From Geobacter sp. AOG2 (GTDB lineage Bacteria > Desulfobacterota > Desulfuromonadia > Geobacterales > Pseudopelobacteraceae), in contig NZ_BLJA01000001.1 of assembly GCF_019972295.1 (NCBI RefSeq), positions 1,272,049-1,336,048 of the forward strand: a DNA stretch of 64,000 bases. The letters run 5' to 3'. Below, piece after piece: positions 43,391 through 53,431 of the stretch. The notes beneath the pieces are model-generated. The model was not told where the DNA came from. It made no database searches and saw only the letters and a program-made list of their open reading frames with translations. The stretch's first letter is position 1, and each line of letters starts with the position of its first letter. The position numbers and the translations under genes are program-made.

Positions 43391-46300
43391 CTAAACATTA
43401 TGTTTCATGGCTGTCTCACCGCTCGCTAACAGCAGTTCGCCTGCCCGGCGGATGAATGCGGACGAGGGTTTATCACGGTAAATGCCGTATTGGGCCGATA
43501 CTGGCGAAACCCCTCGCAGAAAGACGTAGATGGCACCGCCGCAATGGGTGTCGTAGTCGTATTCCGGTAAGTGCAGGCGCAGTATCCGGTCCAGGGCCAA
43601 CGTGTAGAGGTGGTATTGGAGGACGTAGGAGTGTCGTGCCATCGACTCCCTGAGACCGGCAGGGCCGTATTCCTCCCGCCGATAGCCCAGGTGGTTGGAT
43701 TTCCAATCGATGATGTAGTAGCGACCGTTATGCTCGAAGACCATGTCCATAAACCCTTGCAGCATGCCGCGCACCTGTTTGAAGCTGAGTTCGTTCAGGG
43801 TCCGGCTGAAATCGCCGTGCACTTGTTGGTCGAGTTGACCGTCGAAGAGCGCCCTGAGCGCGTCGGGTGAGAGTTGCCTGATTGGCAGGAAAAATTCCAT
43901 TTCCGCTCGCCACGATCCGGGCTGCAGGCGGGAGAGGCAAAAGTCCGGGTCGTCAGGAAGGAGAGCTGTCCGGGTCACATCCGTAACCATGGCGCTGACC
44001 GCCGGAAGCCAATCCTGGCTGTAACCGTTGGCTCGCAGTCGTTCGGCCGCAGCCCGGGTGATGTCCGCTTGCTCCATCCGGGCATAGTCCAACCGCTCGA
44101 AGATCTCGTGCAGACAGGTCCCTGAGGCGGCACCACGGGGAAAATCGAAGATGCCGCCACGTTCGCGCTCGAGGAGCTCATCATTTCCCGTTTCCGTAGC
44201 GGCGCCGACAACCAGGGTGTCGTAATCCTGGGGTTGTAGATGGCGCTCCAACCCACCTGCCAGAGAACTGAAGCTGGAGACCCGCCAATCGGTAAGGATA
44301 CTGGTGGTGAACGGGGGGCAGACCAGAGGCCGGTCGTCCTCTGTTGGTGGACGGTACGCGGGCGTTGGTTCGGGTGGCGGCATGATCTCGGAGTTAATGC
44401 CGGACGCCGCCTCTTCAAGCTCCCGTAGCGCCGCCAGGACAGCGGCATCGTCCAACTCCTTCAACGGTGGCGAGCCGAGACCGTGGATCAGGCGGAACAG
44501 GGGTGAGGCGTCGGCCTGGCTGATGGCGCCCCAGACGACGTAGCAGCGGAATTCGGCACGGGTAAGGGCGACGTAAAGCAGGCGTGCAGCCTCCCCATCC
44601 CGCTCGCGGCAGGCCGCCTGTCTGTGCTCCTGTTGCTGGCTGGAGCCGAGGTCGAGAGTCAGGTGGCCAGCCGCGTCATGAAAGATCACCTGTTCGGGGC
44701 CGTTTGCCGGAACGTCCCAGACAAAGGGGAGAAAGACGAGAGGATACTGGAGCCCTTTACTGGCATGAATGGTTGCGATCCTGACGGCATTGTCGTCCGT
44801 TTCCAGGCGCAGCAGGGCGGTCTCGTCAGAGGTTATGCCGGTTATGCGTTGTTCCAGCCAGGCTATCAGGGATTCGATGGCGTCGTCACCCTCTTGAGCG
44901 AACCCGTGAAGCAGTTCCACGCAGTGGAGCAGGTTGGTCAGACGCCGCTCGCCGTCGGGCAGGCAGAGCAGCCGTTCCCGTACCCCGCAGCCATCCAGGA
45001 GGAACGAGGCCAGGGACATGATGCCGCCGGAATGGTACGCCTCCCGCAGGCCGTGGAAAGACTCCAGCCACCGTTCCCATTTCCAACCATCCTCCTGCGC
45101 CGCGACCACCATGTCTACGTTGAGTCCCCCCAATCCCCCCAGAAGCGCCTCTGTTACCAGGGGTTCCCGGTATGGCTCGGCGGCTGCCCTTAGTATGCGC
45201 AGCAGGTCGAGGGCTTCAGGGGTCTCGAAGATGGTCATGTTGCCCTGCTGTACCGATGGGATGCCTCGAGTTGTCAGTGCTTCCTGGATCAAGTTGGCTT
45301 GGGTGTGGGTGCGCACCAGTACGGCGATATCGCCGGGGAGGAGGTTCCGCTCCTCTCCGGCGTTGCGCAGCAGGTACGGTCCCGCCAGCAAACGGGCAAT
45401 CTCTGCGGCTACAGCGGCTGCAATCGGCCCACGGGCTTCCCCCTTGGCGGGAACTTTTTCCGCCAAGCGTGGGTAGATCCAGAAGCGCAGTGGCGCGGTG
45501 TCGGGCCGCCCGTCGACCAGCAACCCGTCATGGGGATCGCGGCCCGATTTGACCGGTCCATGACCAATGGCACCGCAGAGGAAGGGATCGTCCGCCCTGA
45601 AAACGGTGTTGACCGCCTGGACCAGGGCCGCCGTCGAGCGGCGGTTGGTGTCCAGTCCCCAGCGCATGGCATCGTCCACGGAACGGGCCGCCTCCAGGTA
45701 CGCGAAGAGGTCGGCCCCGCGAAAACTGTAGATAGCTTGTTTAGGGTCACCGATCAGGTAGAGGGGGTATGGCGCAATCTTTGTCGAGCCGCTTGACACC
45801 TGCTTCCCATTCAGCCCCGCCAAGCGTCCGAAGATGCGCCACTGCAAAGGGTCCGTATCCTGGAACTCGTCGATCAGGGCCGCATGGTAGCGTTCCCGCA
45901 GCTTGGAGGCCAGTTGGTCGCCGCCGTCCCCTTCCAGCGCCCGGTGCAGGTCCAGCAGCAGGTCGTCGTAACTGCGCACGTTGCGCAACCTCTTCCGGCG
46001 GGGCAGTTCTTCCAGCAGCCAGGCGTGAAACCGGGACAGCAGGTGAGCCCATTCCTCGCCAAAGGCATGATCGGCCTCATGGCAAGCCTCGTACAGACGC
46101 TGGCAGAGCACGAAGAACGGATGACAAGGAACTTCGTTCCCTTTGGTGGTTTTTTTCTCAAGGTGCTCACTGGTGAAGAGCAACAACCTGTCGCAGCTTA
46201 GGGAAGGCAAACCGTCAAACCAGGCATCCAGCAGGGCAGCCGCGGCCTCGATTTGGGCCGGTTTGTAACTGGCCTGATGGAGGCCGGGACGTTTCAGCAT

Positions 46301-46999
46301 GGTGAGGATGCCATCCCGCTCCTCCTTCCAGATGGGGAGCGCTTGGCGAAACAATTCGTCGCGCCGTGCGGCGACAGTGTTGAAAACCGTGCCTTTTGTC
46401 TCGGGCACGATATGCAGGCCCGGCGTCTGCACATGCCCTCTGAAGGGCGTCAGGAGCGATTCCGGGGTGAGCCCCTCCGCCACCAGTCGTTCCAGAAAGG
46501 CGTCCTTGCGGCCCAGGAGGGCGGTACGCCAGAAATCGTCGGCCGCCTCCTGCACCAACGCCGATTGGTCGGCCGTCATGTCGGTGTCGAACAGGGAGCC
46601 GCTTTCAAAGGCGTTCTCCGCCAGCGCGCGTTGGCAGAAGCCGTGGATGGTGAAGATGGCCGCATCGTCGAAAGAGTAGAGTGCCCTGGTAAGCAAGCGG
46701 ACCGCCCGGTCCCGTTTGCGGCAGCGTTTCAGCAGTAACGCTTCCAGTTCGTCCCGCGCCTTGATGCCTGCGGTGAACAACTCCAGCGTTGTTGCGATAC
46801 GTTGGCGGATACGGTCGCGCAGTTCGGCCGTGGCGGCCTTGGTATAGGTTACCACGAGGATGTTTTCGGGGCGTAGTTCGCCCTCCAGCAGCAACCGGAT
46901 GTAGAGTGCCGCAATAGTCCAGGTCTTGCCGGTGCCGGCACTGGCTTCGATCAGATTGAGGCCGGACAGGCCGATGTCTCCGGGGGTGAGCGGCTTCAT
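43391..46999 (-). CDS. recB: Exodeoxyribonuclease V beta subunit
   Basis: A 1202-residue helicase-nuclease of double-strand break repair. Walker A is ASAGTGKT at 19-26 and helicase motif II is ALIDEFQDTDPLQW. The C-terminal nuclease has the histidine of CLHEIFERLDY, then MDMVFEHNGRYYIIDWKSN with the D and DxK catalytic residues. Length fits the family. The start overlaps the recC stop by four bases. No recD follows; the next gene to the left is convergent. Confidence 0.95.
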   Translation of the reverse strand: MKPLTPGDIGLSGLNLIEASAGTGKTWTIAALYIRLLLEGELRPENILVVTYTKAATAELRDRIRQRIATTLELFTAGIKARDELEALLLKRCRKRDRAVRLLTRALYSFDDAAIFTIHGFCQRALAENAFESGSLFDTDMTADQSALVQEAADDFWRTALLGRKDAFLERLVAEGLTPESLLTPFRGHVQTPGLHIVPETKGTVFNTVAARRDELFRQALPIWKEERDGILTMLKRPGLHQASYKPAQIEAAAALLDAWFDGLPSLSCDRLLLFTSEHLEKKTTKGNEVPCHPFFVLCQRLYEACHEADHAFGEEWAHLLSRFHAWLLEELPRRKRLRNVRSYDDLLLDLHRALEGDGGDQLASKLRERYHAALIDEFQDTDPLQWRIFGRLAGLNGKQVSSGSTKIAPYPLYLIGDPKQAIYSFRGADLFAYLEAARSVDDAMRWGLDTNRRSTAALVQAVNTVFRADDPFLCGAIGHGPVKSGRDPHDGLLVDGRPDTAPLRFWIYPRLAEKVPAKGEARGPIAAAVAAEIARLLAGPYLLRNAGEERNLLPGDIAVLVRTHTQANLIQEALTTRGIPSVQQGNMTIFETPEALDLLRILRAAAEPYREPLVTEALLGGLGGLNVDMVVAAQEDGWKWERWLESFHGLREAYHSGGIMSLASFLLDGCGVRERLLCLPDGERRLTNLLHCVELLHGFAQEGDDAIESLIAWLEQRITGITSDETALLRLETDDNAVRIATIHASKGLQYPLVFLPFVWDVPANGPEQVIFHDAAGHLTLDLGSSQQQEHRQAACRERDGEAARLLYVALTRAEFRCYVVWGAISQADASPLFRLIHGLGSPPLKELDDAAVLAALRELEEAASGINSEIMPPPEPTPAYRPPTEDDRPLVCPPFTTSILTDWRVSSFSSLAGGLERHLQPQDYDTLVVGAATETGNDELLERERGGIFDFPRGAASGTCLHEIFERLDYARMEQADITRAAAERLRANGYSQDWLPAVSAMVTDVTRTALLPDDPDFCLSRLQPGSWRAEMEFFLPIRQLSPDALRALFDGQLDQQVHGDFSRTLNELSFKQVRGMLQGFMDMVFEHNGRYYIIDWKSNHLGYRREEYGPAGLRESMARHSYVLQYHLYTLALDRILRLHLPEYDYDTHCGGAIYVFLRGVSPVSAQYGIYRDKPSSAFIRRAGELLLASGETAMKHNV

Positions 47000-49900
47000 G
47001 GTGCACCCTCCCGAGCCACCGTCAGGAACGGCCCGAAAACCCTTTCGGCAAGCTGTTCAAAGGTGTCCTCAAGCGGGTTGTTACGCCCGAAACAGAACGT
47101 GAAGGCCGGGTCGGCCGACTCCGGCTTCAGTCGGCTGAAGGGGGCACCGAACCAGCTTCGTTGCGCCTCCTGCTGTCCCTTTTTCAGAAAACTGTAGGAG
47201 GTTTCGGGGAAGAAGGGAAGGGGGCAGCGCAACCCACTGCCGTAGATATCGAGCAAGTCTTCCAGCAAGCGGGCCGCATCCTCCAGAGGTGGTAGGGAGA
47301 GCATGCTGTCGCGGCATACCAGGAGACTTTCCCGCGGGTAACCGTGGGCCGGAGCGCAGCAGAGCGCCAAGTGCTCGATCCAGAGGGCAAGCCGGTCCCT
47401 GGATCTGAGGCGAGCGCAACGGTAGCGAAGCAGGCGTTCACGACGGATGCCATTCATGGTCCCGGAAAGTTTGAATGCGCCCAACTCCAGGGAGAACGGC
47501 AGGGGGGCCAGGTGGTCGGCGAGATGAGGGGCAAGCCGGTCACGAAAGCCCCGCGCCTCGTCCAGTGCCCTGTCGAATGCAACCTGCCCGGCAGCCAGCG
47601 GCGGTAGCCGGGAAGCGGCACGGGCTGCGGTATAGAGTCCCCGGCAATCATTTCCTTCGAGCAAAAGCGCTACCATCTCCTGTTTCAGGTTGAATCCCGT
47701 CAGTCCGTCCAGACTGAAGGCTTCCCGCTCTTCGGCCTCGCTGCCGGGCCTGACGGGGCGTATTCCCAGGCGTAGAGCCAGGAAATAGGCAGCCGGATTG
47801 GTGAAGAAGCGGATCAGGTCGTCCAACTCCACTTCGCGCCAAGTGCCGTCCGGTTCCGGCAATTCCCCTGCTATGAAGGGGAGAGACCGGCGGCCGGCGG
47901 TTCGCCTGGTTTCCAGTGCCTTGCAGGTGCCCTGCGCATAGCTGAACAGTGCCCCATCCCCTTTGGAGTTGAAATAGGCAGGGTTGAAGCCTTGCAGGCG
48001 ATGGTGTGTCGCCACAGCCGGAGGGCGTTGTTCGCCACCTGAACCATCGGTCACGAACCCCATCTTGACGTAGTCCAGCAGTTCACTGACCGCTACCGAG
48101 GGAGGAAGTTCGCTGTTGTCCCGCTCGCTTTGGCCGGTATAACTGATGTAGAGGCGTTCCGTGGCCGACATGAGAGCCTCAAGAAATAGGTAGCGGTCTT
48201 CGTCCCGGAGCGACCGGTCGCCGCGACGGCGCTTGCCGGCCAGCAGGCTGAAGCCAGGCGAGCGTTTGACCCGTGGAAAGACACCGTCATTCATGCCGGT
48301 CAGGCACACCACCCGGAACGGGATGCTGCGCATGGGGAGCATGGCGCAAAAGGTGACGCGGCCCCCCAGAAAACCGTAGGAGGCCCCCGGCCGGTCGAGT
48401 AGGGTCGTGAGGTGGTCGGTCAGGGCCTCCGGGTCGAGGGTTGTGGAAAAACCGCTCTTTTCCTGCATGTCCTTGAGCTGCCCAAAAGCCTCGTGCAGCG
48501 GTTTGAGGCCGGTATCCGCTGCTTCGACCGGACTGAGCAGGCTGTCGGCAACCGACGCGAGACACTCCGCCCACTCCACCAGAGTGTGCGGGCGTCCCAG
48601 AAGGGCGGCGGCCTCGCGGACTGAACCCATGAACCCGGCCAGTTTGCCCAGGGCCGTGGCACGGGTCCCCTCGATACCGGGGTAGGGGAGCATTTCCCCA
48701 AAGAGCCGGTTATGGTCGGGGACCATGGCATAGCCCAAGAACATTCGGTCCAACGCAGTCTGCCAACTGTTCTCGGCAAAGGGGGGGAAACCGAGGGAAG
48801 AGCGGTGGTCCCGGTCCAGCCCCCAGCGGACGCCGCTATCGCGCAGCCATGAACGGATATCCTGTAACTCGTCGGAAGTCAGGGAAAAACGTGCCATTAC
48901 GTGGGGCGATTCCAGCAATTCCAGTACCCGGTTAATACCGAAGCGGCTGGAGGGGAGGGCCAGGATGCGCAGGAAGGTCTCGATGGCCGGGTTGTCCCGT
49001 CGCTGGCTCTGATCGGCAATGGTGTAGGGGATCGCAGGCCTGTCTCCGCTGCCTGCGCCGAACACGGCCGAGATGTAAGGAGCATAGGTTTCGATGTCCG
49101 GTGTCATTACCACGACCTGGCGCGGCTCCAGGCTGGGCAGTTCCTGAAACATGGCCAGCAGGTTGTCGTAGAGTACTTCCATCTCGCGCATGGGGTTGTG
49201 GCAGCTATTGACCCGGATGGAGTTGTCGTTGGCCGCGACGATACCTTTTTCCGCGTTTCCGGAACTCCTGTCGCGCAGTTCCAGAATATCTGCCTGGATC
49301 AGGGACAAGAGACTGGCACCCGTCGGCAGGGTAACCCCTTCGTCCATGTTCTCCGTGTCGGCGCCGCTGTCGAGAAGCATGGAGAAGAACTCCTGCCCCA
49401 GGGTGCCCAAGGAGGAAAGGAGCGGGTTTCCGGTCTCGAAATATTCATCGGCATCGACCGGCAACTCCGGGCGGAGCAGCAGGTCAGCCTGCCGTTTGCG
49501 CGAGATGATGTCGCCCCAATACTCGCCGCAGGGGTTGAGCAGGTAGAACCGCACATCGGCGATCCGGGTCAGAAGCGAGATCGCTTCCAGGTGGAAGGGG
49601 GGCAGGTAGGAGATGCCGAACAGGTTGAAGCGTCCCGGCAAACGCCCCGCGGGGATGGGACCGGCTGCTAACCGCTCTCTGAACCGGCGCAGGAGCGCTG
49701 CACGGTGTTGTCCGGGAAACTCAAATGATACAGCCCTCCAGAGCTGGGGCTGCCAGTTGTCACCGTCGCCTCGGTCCCAGGCCAAAAGCGCTTCGGGGCG
49801 GAAGATGGTGTACTGGTCGAAGGTATCGGCAATTGTGCGGGAGAGTTGCAACAAAGCCCGGCTGTCCCGGCGTCCGGAGCAGTAGCGGCGTAGCGGCTCG

Positions 49901-50226
49901 AATCCCGGCCGATCCAGCAACTCCGGCAAGGCCGCCATGATCCGCCAGGCCATGACGTCGGGTGCAAAGGGGGAGGGTGAGGTGATGTCGGGCAATACGG
50001 CGCGGAAGATCTCCTCCAATTGCTCGTTGGGGAAGGGGAAACGCAGGTTGGCGGAGATTCCGTTCAGGCGCGCCAGTTCCATGGCGATCCAGCGCGCCAT
50101 GCCGGAACTCTGCACCACCACCGTTTCAGGAGCCAGGGGAGAACCGGTCTGCACGGCGAAATCAGCCGCCATGCGGCCAATGAGGCGTTGCAGGGAACTG
50201 CTTGTGATGACGTTAAGGATGCCCAT
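46996..50226 (-). CDS. recC: Exodeoxyribonuclease V gamma subunit
   Basis: A 1076-residue subunit that recognises Chi and holds RecB. It starts with the family phrase VVVQSSGMARWIAMELA and has NLRFPFPNEQLEEIFRAVLP. As in other RecC proteins the helicase fold lacks a working Walker A. Other family phrases are VVVMTPDIETYAPYISAVFG and RVVCLTGMNDGVFPR. It is the first gene of the recC-recB pair and is divergent from the DEAD-box helicase gene. Confidence 0.94.
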   Translation of the reverse strand: MGILNVITSSSLQRLIGRMAADFAVQTGSPLAPETVVVQSSGMARWIAMELARLNGISANLRFPFPNEQLEEIFRAVLPDITSPSPFAPDVMAWRIMAALPELLDRPGFEPLRRYCSGRRDSRALLQLSRTIADTFDQYTIFRPEALLAWDRGDGDNWQPQLWRAVSFEFPGQHRAALLRRFRERLAAGPIPAGRLPGRFNLFGISYLPPFHLEAISLLTRIADVRFYLLNPCGEYWGDIISRKRQADLLLRPELPVDADEYFETGNPLLSSLGTLGQEFFSMLLDSGADTENMDEGVTLPTGASLLSLIQADILELRDRSSGNAEKGIVAANDNSIRVNSCHNPMREMEVLYDNLLAMFQELPSLEPRQVVVMTPDIETYAPYISAVFGAGSGDRPAIPYTIADQSQRRDNPAIETFLRILALPSSRFGINRVLELLESPHVMARFSLTSDELQDIRSWLRDSGVRWGLDRDHRSSLGFPPFAENSWQTALDRMFLGYAMVPDHNRLFGEMLPYPGIEGTRATALGKLAGFMGSVREAAALLGRPHTLVEWAECLASVADSLLSPVEAADTGLKPLHEAFGQLKDMQEKSGFSTTLDPEALTDHLTTLLDRPGASYGFLGGRVTFCAMLPMRSIPFRVVCLTGMNDGVFPRVKRSPGFSLLAGKRRRGDRSLRDEDRYLFLEALMSATERLYISYTGQSERDNSELPPSVAVSELLDYVKMGFVTDGSGGEQRPPAVATHHRLQGFNPAYFNSKGDGALFSYAQGTCKALETRRTAGRRSLPFIAGELPEPDGTWREVELDDLIRFFTNPAAYFLALRLGIRPVRPGSEAEEREAFSLDGLTGFNLKQEMVALLLEGNDCRGLYTAARAASRLPPLAAGQVAFDRALDEARGFRDRLAPHLADHLAPLPFSLELGAFKLSGTMNGIRRERLLRYRCARLRSRDRLALWIEHLALCCAPAHGYPRESLLVCRDSMLSLPPLEDAARLLEDLLDIYGSGLRCPLPFFPETSYSFLKKGQQEAQRSWFGAPFSRLKPESADPAFTFCFGRNNPLEDTFEQLAERVFGPFLTVAREGAP

Positions 50227-50350
50227 GACGCCAAACTATACCGAAAATGGCAGGACAAACAAGGGGGAAGTGGAGGCAAGGCCAGGCCACCCTCCACAAG
50301 AAAGGCATTGCCGCCGTCACGGCTGGCATGCTATACGTAGATAACACCTG

Positions 50351-50380
50351 AACCACAGGGGACATTCCTGTGGTTTTTGT
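50351..50380 (+). terminator. Hairpin with T tract in the leader of the DEAD-box gene
   Basis: AACCACAGG and its complement CCTGTGGTT enclose GGACATT and are followed by TTTGTTTT. It lies about 105 bases before the helicase start codon, in a region between divergent genes where no + strand gene precedes it. It may end a leader transcript. Confidence 0.7.
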
Positions 50381-50481
50381 TTTACGCGCCCCGATCAACA
50401 GATTGCGGGCGTTAGTGAGAGCATGTGCCCTCCATTCCGGTTGGCTCGGTATCGGGAGGCCTTGCCTAAGGAGCACTGTCC

Positions 50482-51801
50482 ATGTCTTTTGAAGCCCTCG
50501 GCCTGCGTGCCGAACTGTTGAACGCCGTTGCCTCCCAAGGCTATACCGCTCCAACTCCGATCCAGGCCGAGGCAATCCCAGTGATTTTCGAGGGATGCGA
50601 CCTGCTTGCCGGCGCCCAGACCGGCACCGGCAAGACGGCGGCGTTTGCCCTGCCGATCGTGCAGAGACTGGCTGAAAATCCCCCTCGGCAAAAACGGCGG
50701 GCTCCACGGGCGTTGGTCCTGGTGCCGACCCGGGAGCTTGCGGCACAGGTCAGCGAACAGATGAATAATTTCGCCCGGCGCCTTTCCCTGCGCTCCACGA
50801 TGATCTACGGCGGGGTGACCATTCAGGCGCAGATCGAGCGGTTGCACCGCGGTGTCGATATTGTGGTCGCCACGCCGGGGCGGTTGCTCGATCATGCGGA
50901 ACGGGGCACGGTGAACCTTTCAAAAATCGAGTTCCTGGTTCTTGATGAGGCCGACCGCATGCTGGACCTGGGGTTTATCGACGCAATCAAAGCTGTTGCC
51001 GAATACCTGCCTGCCAAACGTCAGACCTTGCTTTTTTCGGCAACCTATTCCAAGAGCATCAAGCAGCTTGCCGACGAGTTGCTCGATCACCCCCGGCGGA
51101 TCGAGGTCATACGTAAGAATATCGCCGCCGACGCGGTGACCCAGGCCGTCTACGAGGTGGAACGAAGTCGCAAGCGGGAAATGATTTCGTTCCTGATCCG
51201 CCAAGGGGGGTGGAGTCAGGTGCTGGTCTTTGCCCGCACCCGTTACGGCGCGGACAAACTGACTGAAGAATTGCGCTTGGACGGGATTGAGGCGGCCGCC
51301 ATCCACAGCAACAAGAGCCAATCCATCCGGACGCGCACCCTGGCGGAGTTCAAGCGTGGTGAAGTGCGCGTGCTGGTGGCGACCGATGTGGCAGCGCGCG
51401 GACTCGACATCGTGCATTTGCCCCATGTGGTGAATTACGACCTGCCCCAGGTTCCCGAGGATTATGTGCACCGGATCGGTCGCACCGGCCGGGCTGGAGA
51501 AGAGGGGGTCGCTATCTCCCTGGTCTGTCCGGAAGAACGGCCGCTGTTGGTTGCCATCGAGAAACTGCTCAAGAATTCCATCCCGCGACAGACCCTTGCA
51601 GAATTTCCCCGTTTGGCGGCCAAGCGAAGTATTCGGGTCAGAGAGATCAAGCAGGTCGATACGTTGTCTAGGGCAAGGAAGAAAAAGGACAAGCAGGCGC
51701 AGGAGCCGGCAAAAAAAGGCACACCTCCCCGGAGGGGGAAACCGGTGGCAGAGCGGCCCGTCCCCAAGACTGGTCGTCGGGGAAGTAGATCGGTGCGGTA
51801 G
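50482..51801 (+). CDS. rhlE: DEAD-box RNA helicase (RhlE-like)
   Basis: A 439-residue ATP-dependent RNA helicase. All core motifs are visible: the Q motif region ([15 protein letters not shown]), [23 protein letters not shown] in [16 protein letters not shown] and [10 protein letters not shown]. The C-terminal tail after residue 385 is basic and low in complexity ([22 protein letters not shown]), as is usual for RhlE-type proteins. It is likely involved in ribosome assembly or mRNA turnover. AAGGAG precedes the start. Confidence 0.93.
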   Translation: MSFEALGLRAELLNAVASQGYTAPTPIQAEAIPVIFEGCDLLAGAQTGTGKTAAFALPIVQRLAENPPRQKRRAPRALVLVPTRELAAQVSEQMNNFARRLSLRSTMIYGGVTIQAQIERLHRGVDIVVATPGRLLDHAERGTVNLSKIEFLVLDEADRMLDLGFIDAIKAVAEYLPAKRQTLLFSATYSKSIKQLADELLDHPRRIEVIRKNIAADAVTQAVYEVERSRKREMISFLIRQGGWSQVLVFARTRYGADKLTEELRLDGIEAAAIHSNKSQSIRTRTLAEFKRGEVRVLVATDVAARGLDIVHLPHVVNYDLPQVPEDYVHRIGRTGRAGEEGVAISLVCPEERPLLVAIEKLLKNSIPRQTLAEFPRLAAKRSIRVREIKQVDTLSRARKKKDKQAQEPAKKGTPPRRGKPVAERPVPKTGRRGSRSVR

Positions 51802-51842
51802 AGCTAGCCTCTCCACTTGATCAATCGCAAAATCGAGAGAAC

Positions 51843-51875
51843 AAAAAAGAGCCCACATTGTGCGGGCTCTTTTTT
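51843..51875. terminator. Bidirectional terminator
   Basis: AAAAAAGAGCCC (51843-51854) pairs with GGGCTCTTTTTT (51864-51875), giving a T tract on both strands. It serves the DEAD-box gene and the convergent aminotransferase gene. Confidence 0.88.
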
Positions 51876-51905
51876 GTTTCGATGAATCATCAAATCAAAT
51901 CTTAA

Positions 51906-53210
51906 TCAGGCCAGATCCTGTACCCCTTGGTAGATGATATCGAACAGCTCGGGGATATGCTCCTCGGCGATGCAGGAGAAGGCTATGCGTAGGTCGGTCT
52001 TGCTGGTGGAGATGGCACCAACCCCATACTTGTCCAGCAGGTGGACGCGCAGCTTTTCGGCATCAACCGTTTTTAGTTTCAGACACATGAAGTACCCTGA
52101 GTTGAACGGGTAGTATGTCCAGACAGAATCATACTTCCCGCTGTTGAGGACTGCCTTGGTTTTCAGGGCGCGTCCTTTCATGATCTGGAATTTTTCTTCC
52201 TTCTGGGCCAGGAACTGGGGCGAGCGCAGCGCCTCGATGACGAAGGTCTGGGAGGGGTGCGGACAGTTGGAGATGCGAGCGCGGATGATCCCCATGGTCT
52301 TCTTCTCCAGGGCGGTCATGACCGGTGCGTTTTCGTACTCATTGCCGTCGGCAAAGGTGACGAACCCGGTACGGAAGCCCCAGACGAACTCCTCCTTGGT
52401 GGCGCCGTCCAACTTGACCGCCAGGATGCGCGGATGGAGGTTGGCGAGCTTGCCGAACAGGGACTCCTTGAGGCTGTCCTCGTAGAAGAGGCCAAAGTAG
52501 GCGTCGTCGGTCACGGCGACGATGTTGCAGCCGGATTCGGCCACTTCCTTGATAGCCGCCACCAGGGCATCGCCTTCGGCAACGGTCGGGGTGTAGCCGC
52601 TGGGGTTATTGGGGAAGTTGAGCAGGACGACGGCTTTGCCTTTTTCCTCGGCGCTGTCCTTCAGAACCGCCTTGAAGGCGTCGATGTCGTAGCCGCCGGT
52701 TACGGTGAAGGTCGGGTGCTTCTTGACGATGGCACCGCTACAGGTGCCGAATGTCAGGTTGTAGTTACCCCAGAGCATGTCGGGAAGGATCAGGTGATCC
52801 CCCTTGTCGATGAACATGTCGGCGACGATGGAGAGGCCATGGGTCAGTGCGTTGGTGACGATGGGGTTGCTGAAATGTTTACCCTGAAGGCTCGGGTTTT
52901 CCCGCAATTGTTTCTCCCGCCACAGGGAACGCAGTTCCGGCTTGCCGGCAGGGGGGGCATAGGGAAAGATATCCTTGGGGTCGAAGGCTGACAGCTTGTC
53001 CTGGATGCACGACAGGAACATCGGCCCGCCGTTCTCGGTGGCAATGCCGATGGTGGCGTTGAATTTGTGTGCTTTTTCCTTGGCTTCGGCCGATTGGGTC
53101 AGGATTCCCTTGGGGAAGAAGAGGTTTTTCCCGAGATCGGACAGCATTTCCAGAACATGGGGGTTGTGTTGGGCGAGCAGGTCGTTCAGTTCTTGTGCCA
53201 ATGGGTTCAT
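51906..53210 (-). CDS. PLP-dependent aminotransferase, class I/II
   Basis: A 434-residue fold type I aminotransferase. Family phrases are VTNALTHGLSIVADMF, LLNFPNNPSGYTP, VTDDAYFGLFYEDS and the PLP-lysine region LDGATKEEFVWGFRTG. It resembles aminotransferases of the aromatic or aspartate group, but the substrate cannot be fixed from sequence alone. It stands alone between convergent and divergent genes, with GGAGG-like sequence just before its start. Confidence 0.88.
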   Translation of the reverse strand: MNPLAQELNDLLAQHNPHVLEMLSDLGKNLFFPKGILTQSAEAKEKAHKFNATIGIATENGGPMFLSCIQDKLSAFDPKDIFPYAPPAGKPELRSLWREKQLRENPSLQGKHFSNPIVTNALTHGLSIVADMFIDKGDHLILPDMLWGNYNLTFGTCSGAIVKKHPTFTVTGGYDIDAFKAVLKDSAEEKGKAVVLLNFPNNPSGYTPTVAEGDALVAAIKEVAESGCNIVAVTDDAYFGLFYEDSLKESLFGKLANLHPRILAVKLDGATKEEFVWGFRTGFVTFADGNEYENAPVMTALEKKTMGIIRARISNCPHPSQTFVIEALRSPQFLAQKEEKFQIMKGRALKTKAVLNSGKYDSVWTYYPFNSGYFMCLKLKTVDAEKLRVHLLDKYGVGAISTSKTDLRIAFSCIAEEHIPELFDIIYQGVQDLA

Positions 53211-53431
53211 TACTTTCCTCCGGAGCTGATTTGAAAGATTGTCTCACACACAATCGTACCTGAAGCCGTAAAATTATAATTGAACAGCACCGGTTCCGCT
53301 TTGTCAATAGAGAATATCGATAAACAATATACCGTGCCTCCTTATTGCATCGGGCAAACCTGTCGTTGCTGAAACGCTCGCGATGATGTATTGTTTGGCC
53401 GTGTAATGTATGCCGTTGAAAAGGAGCTTCA

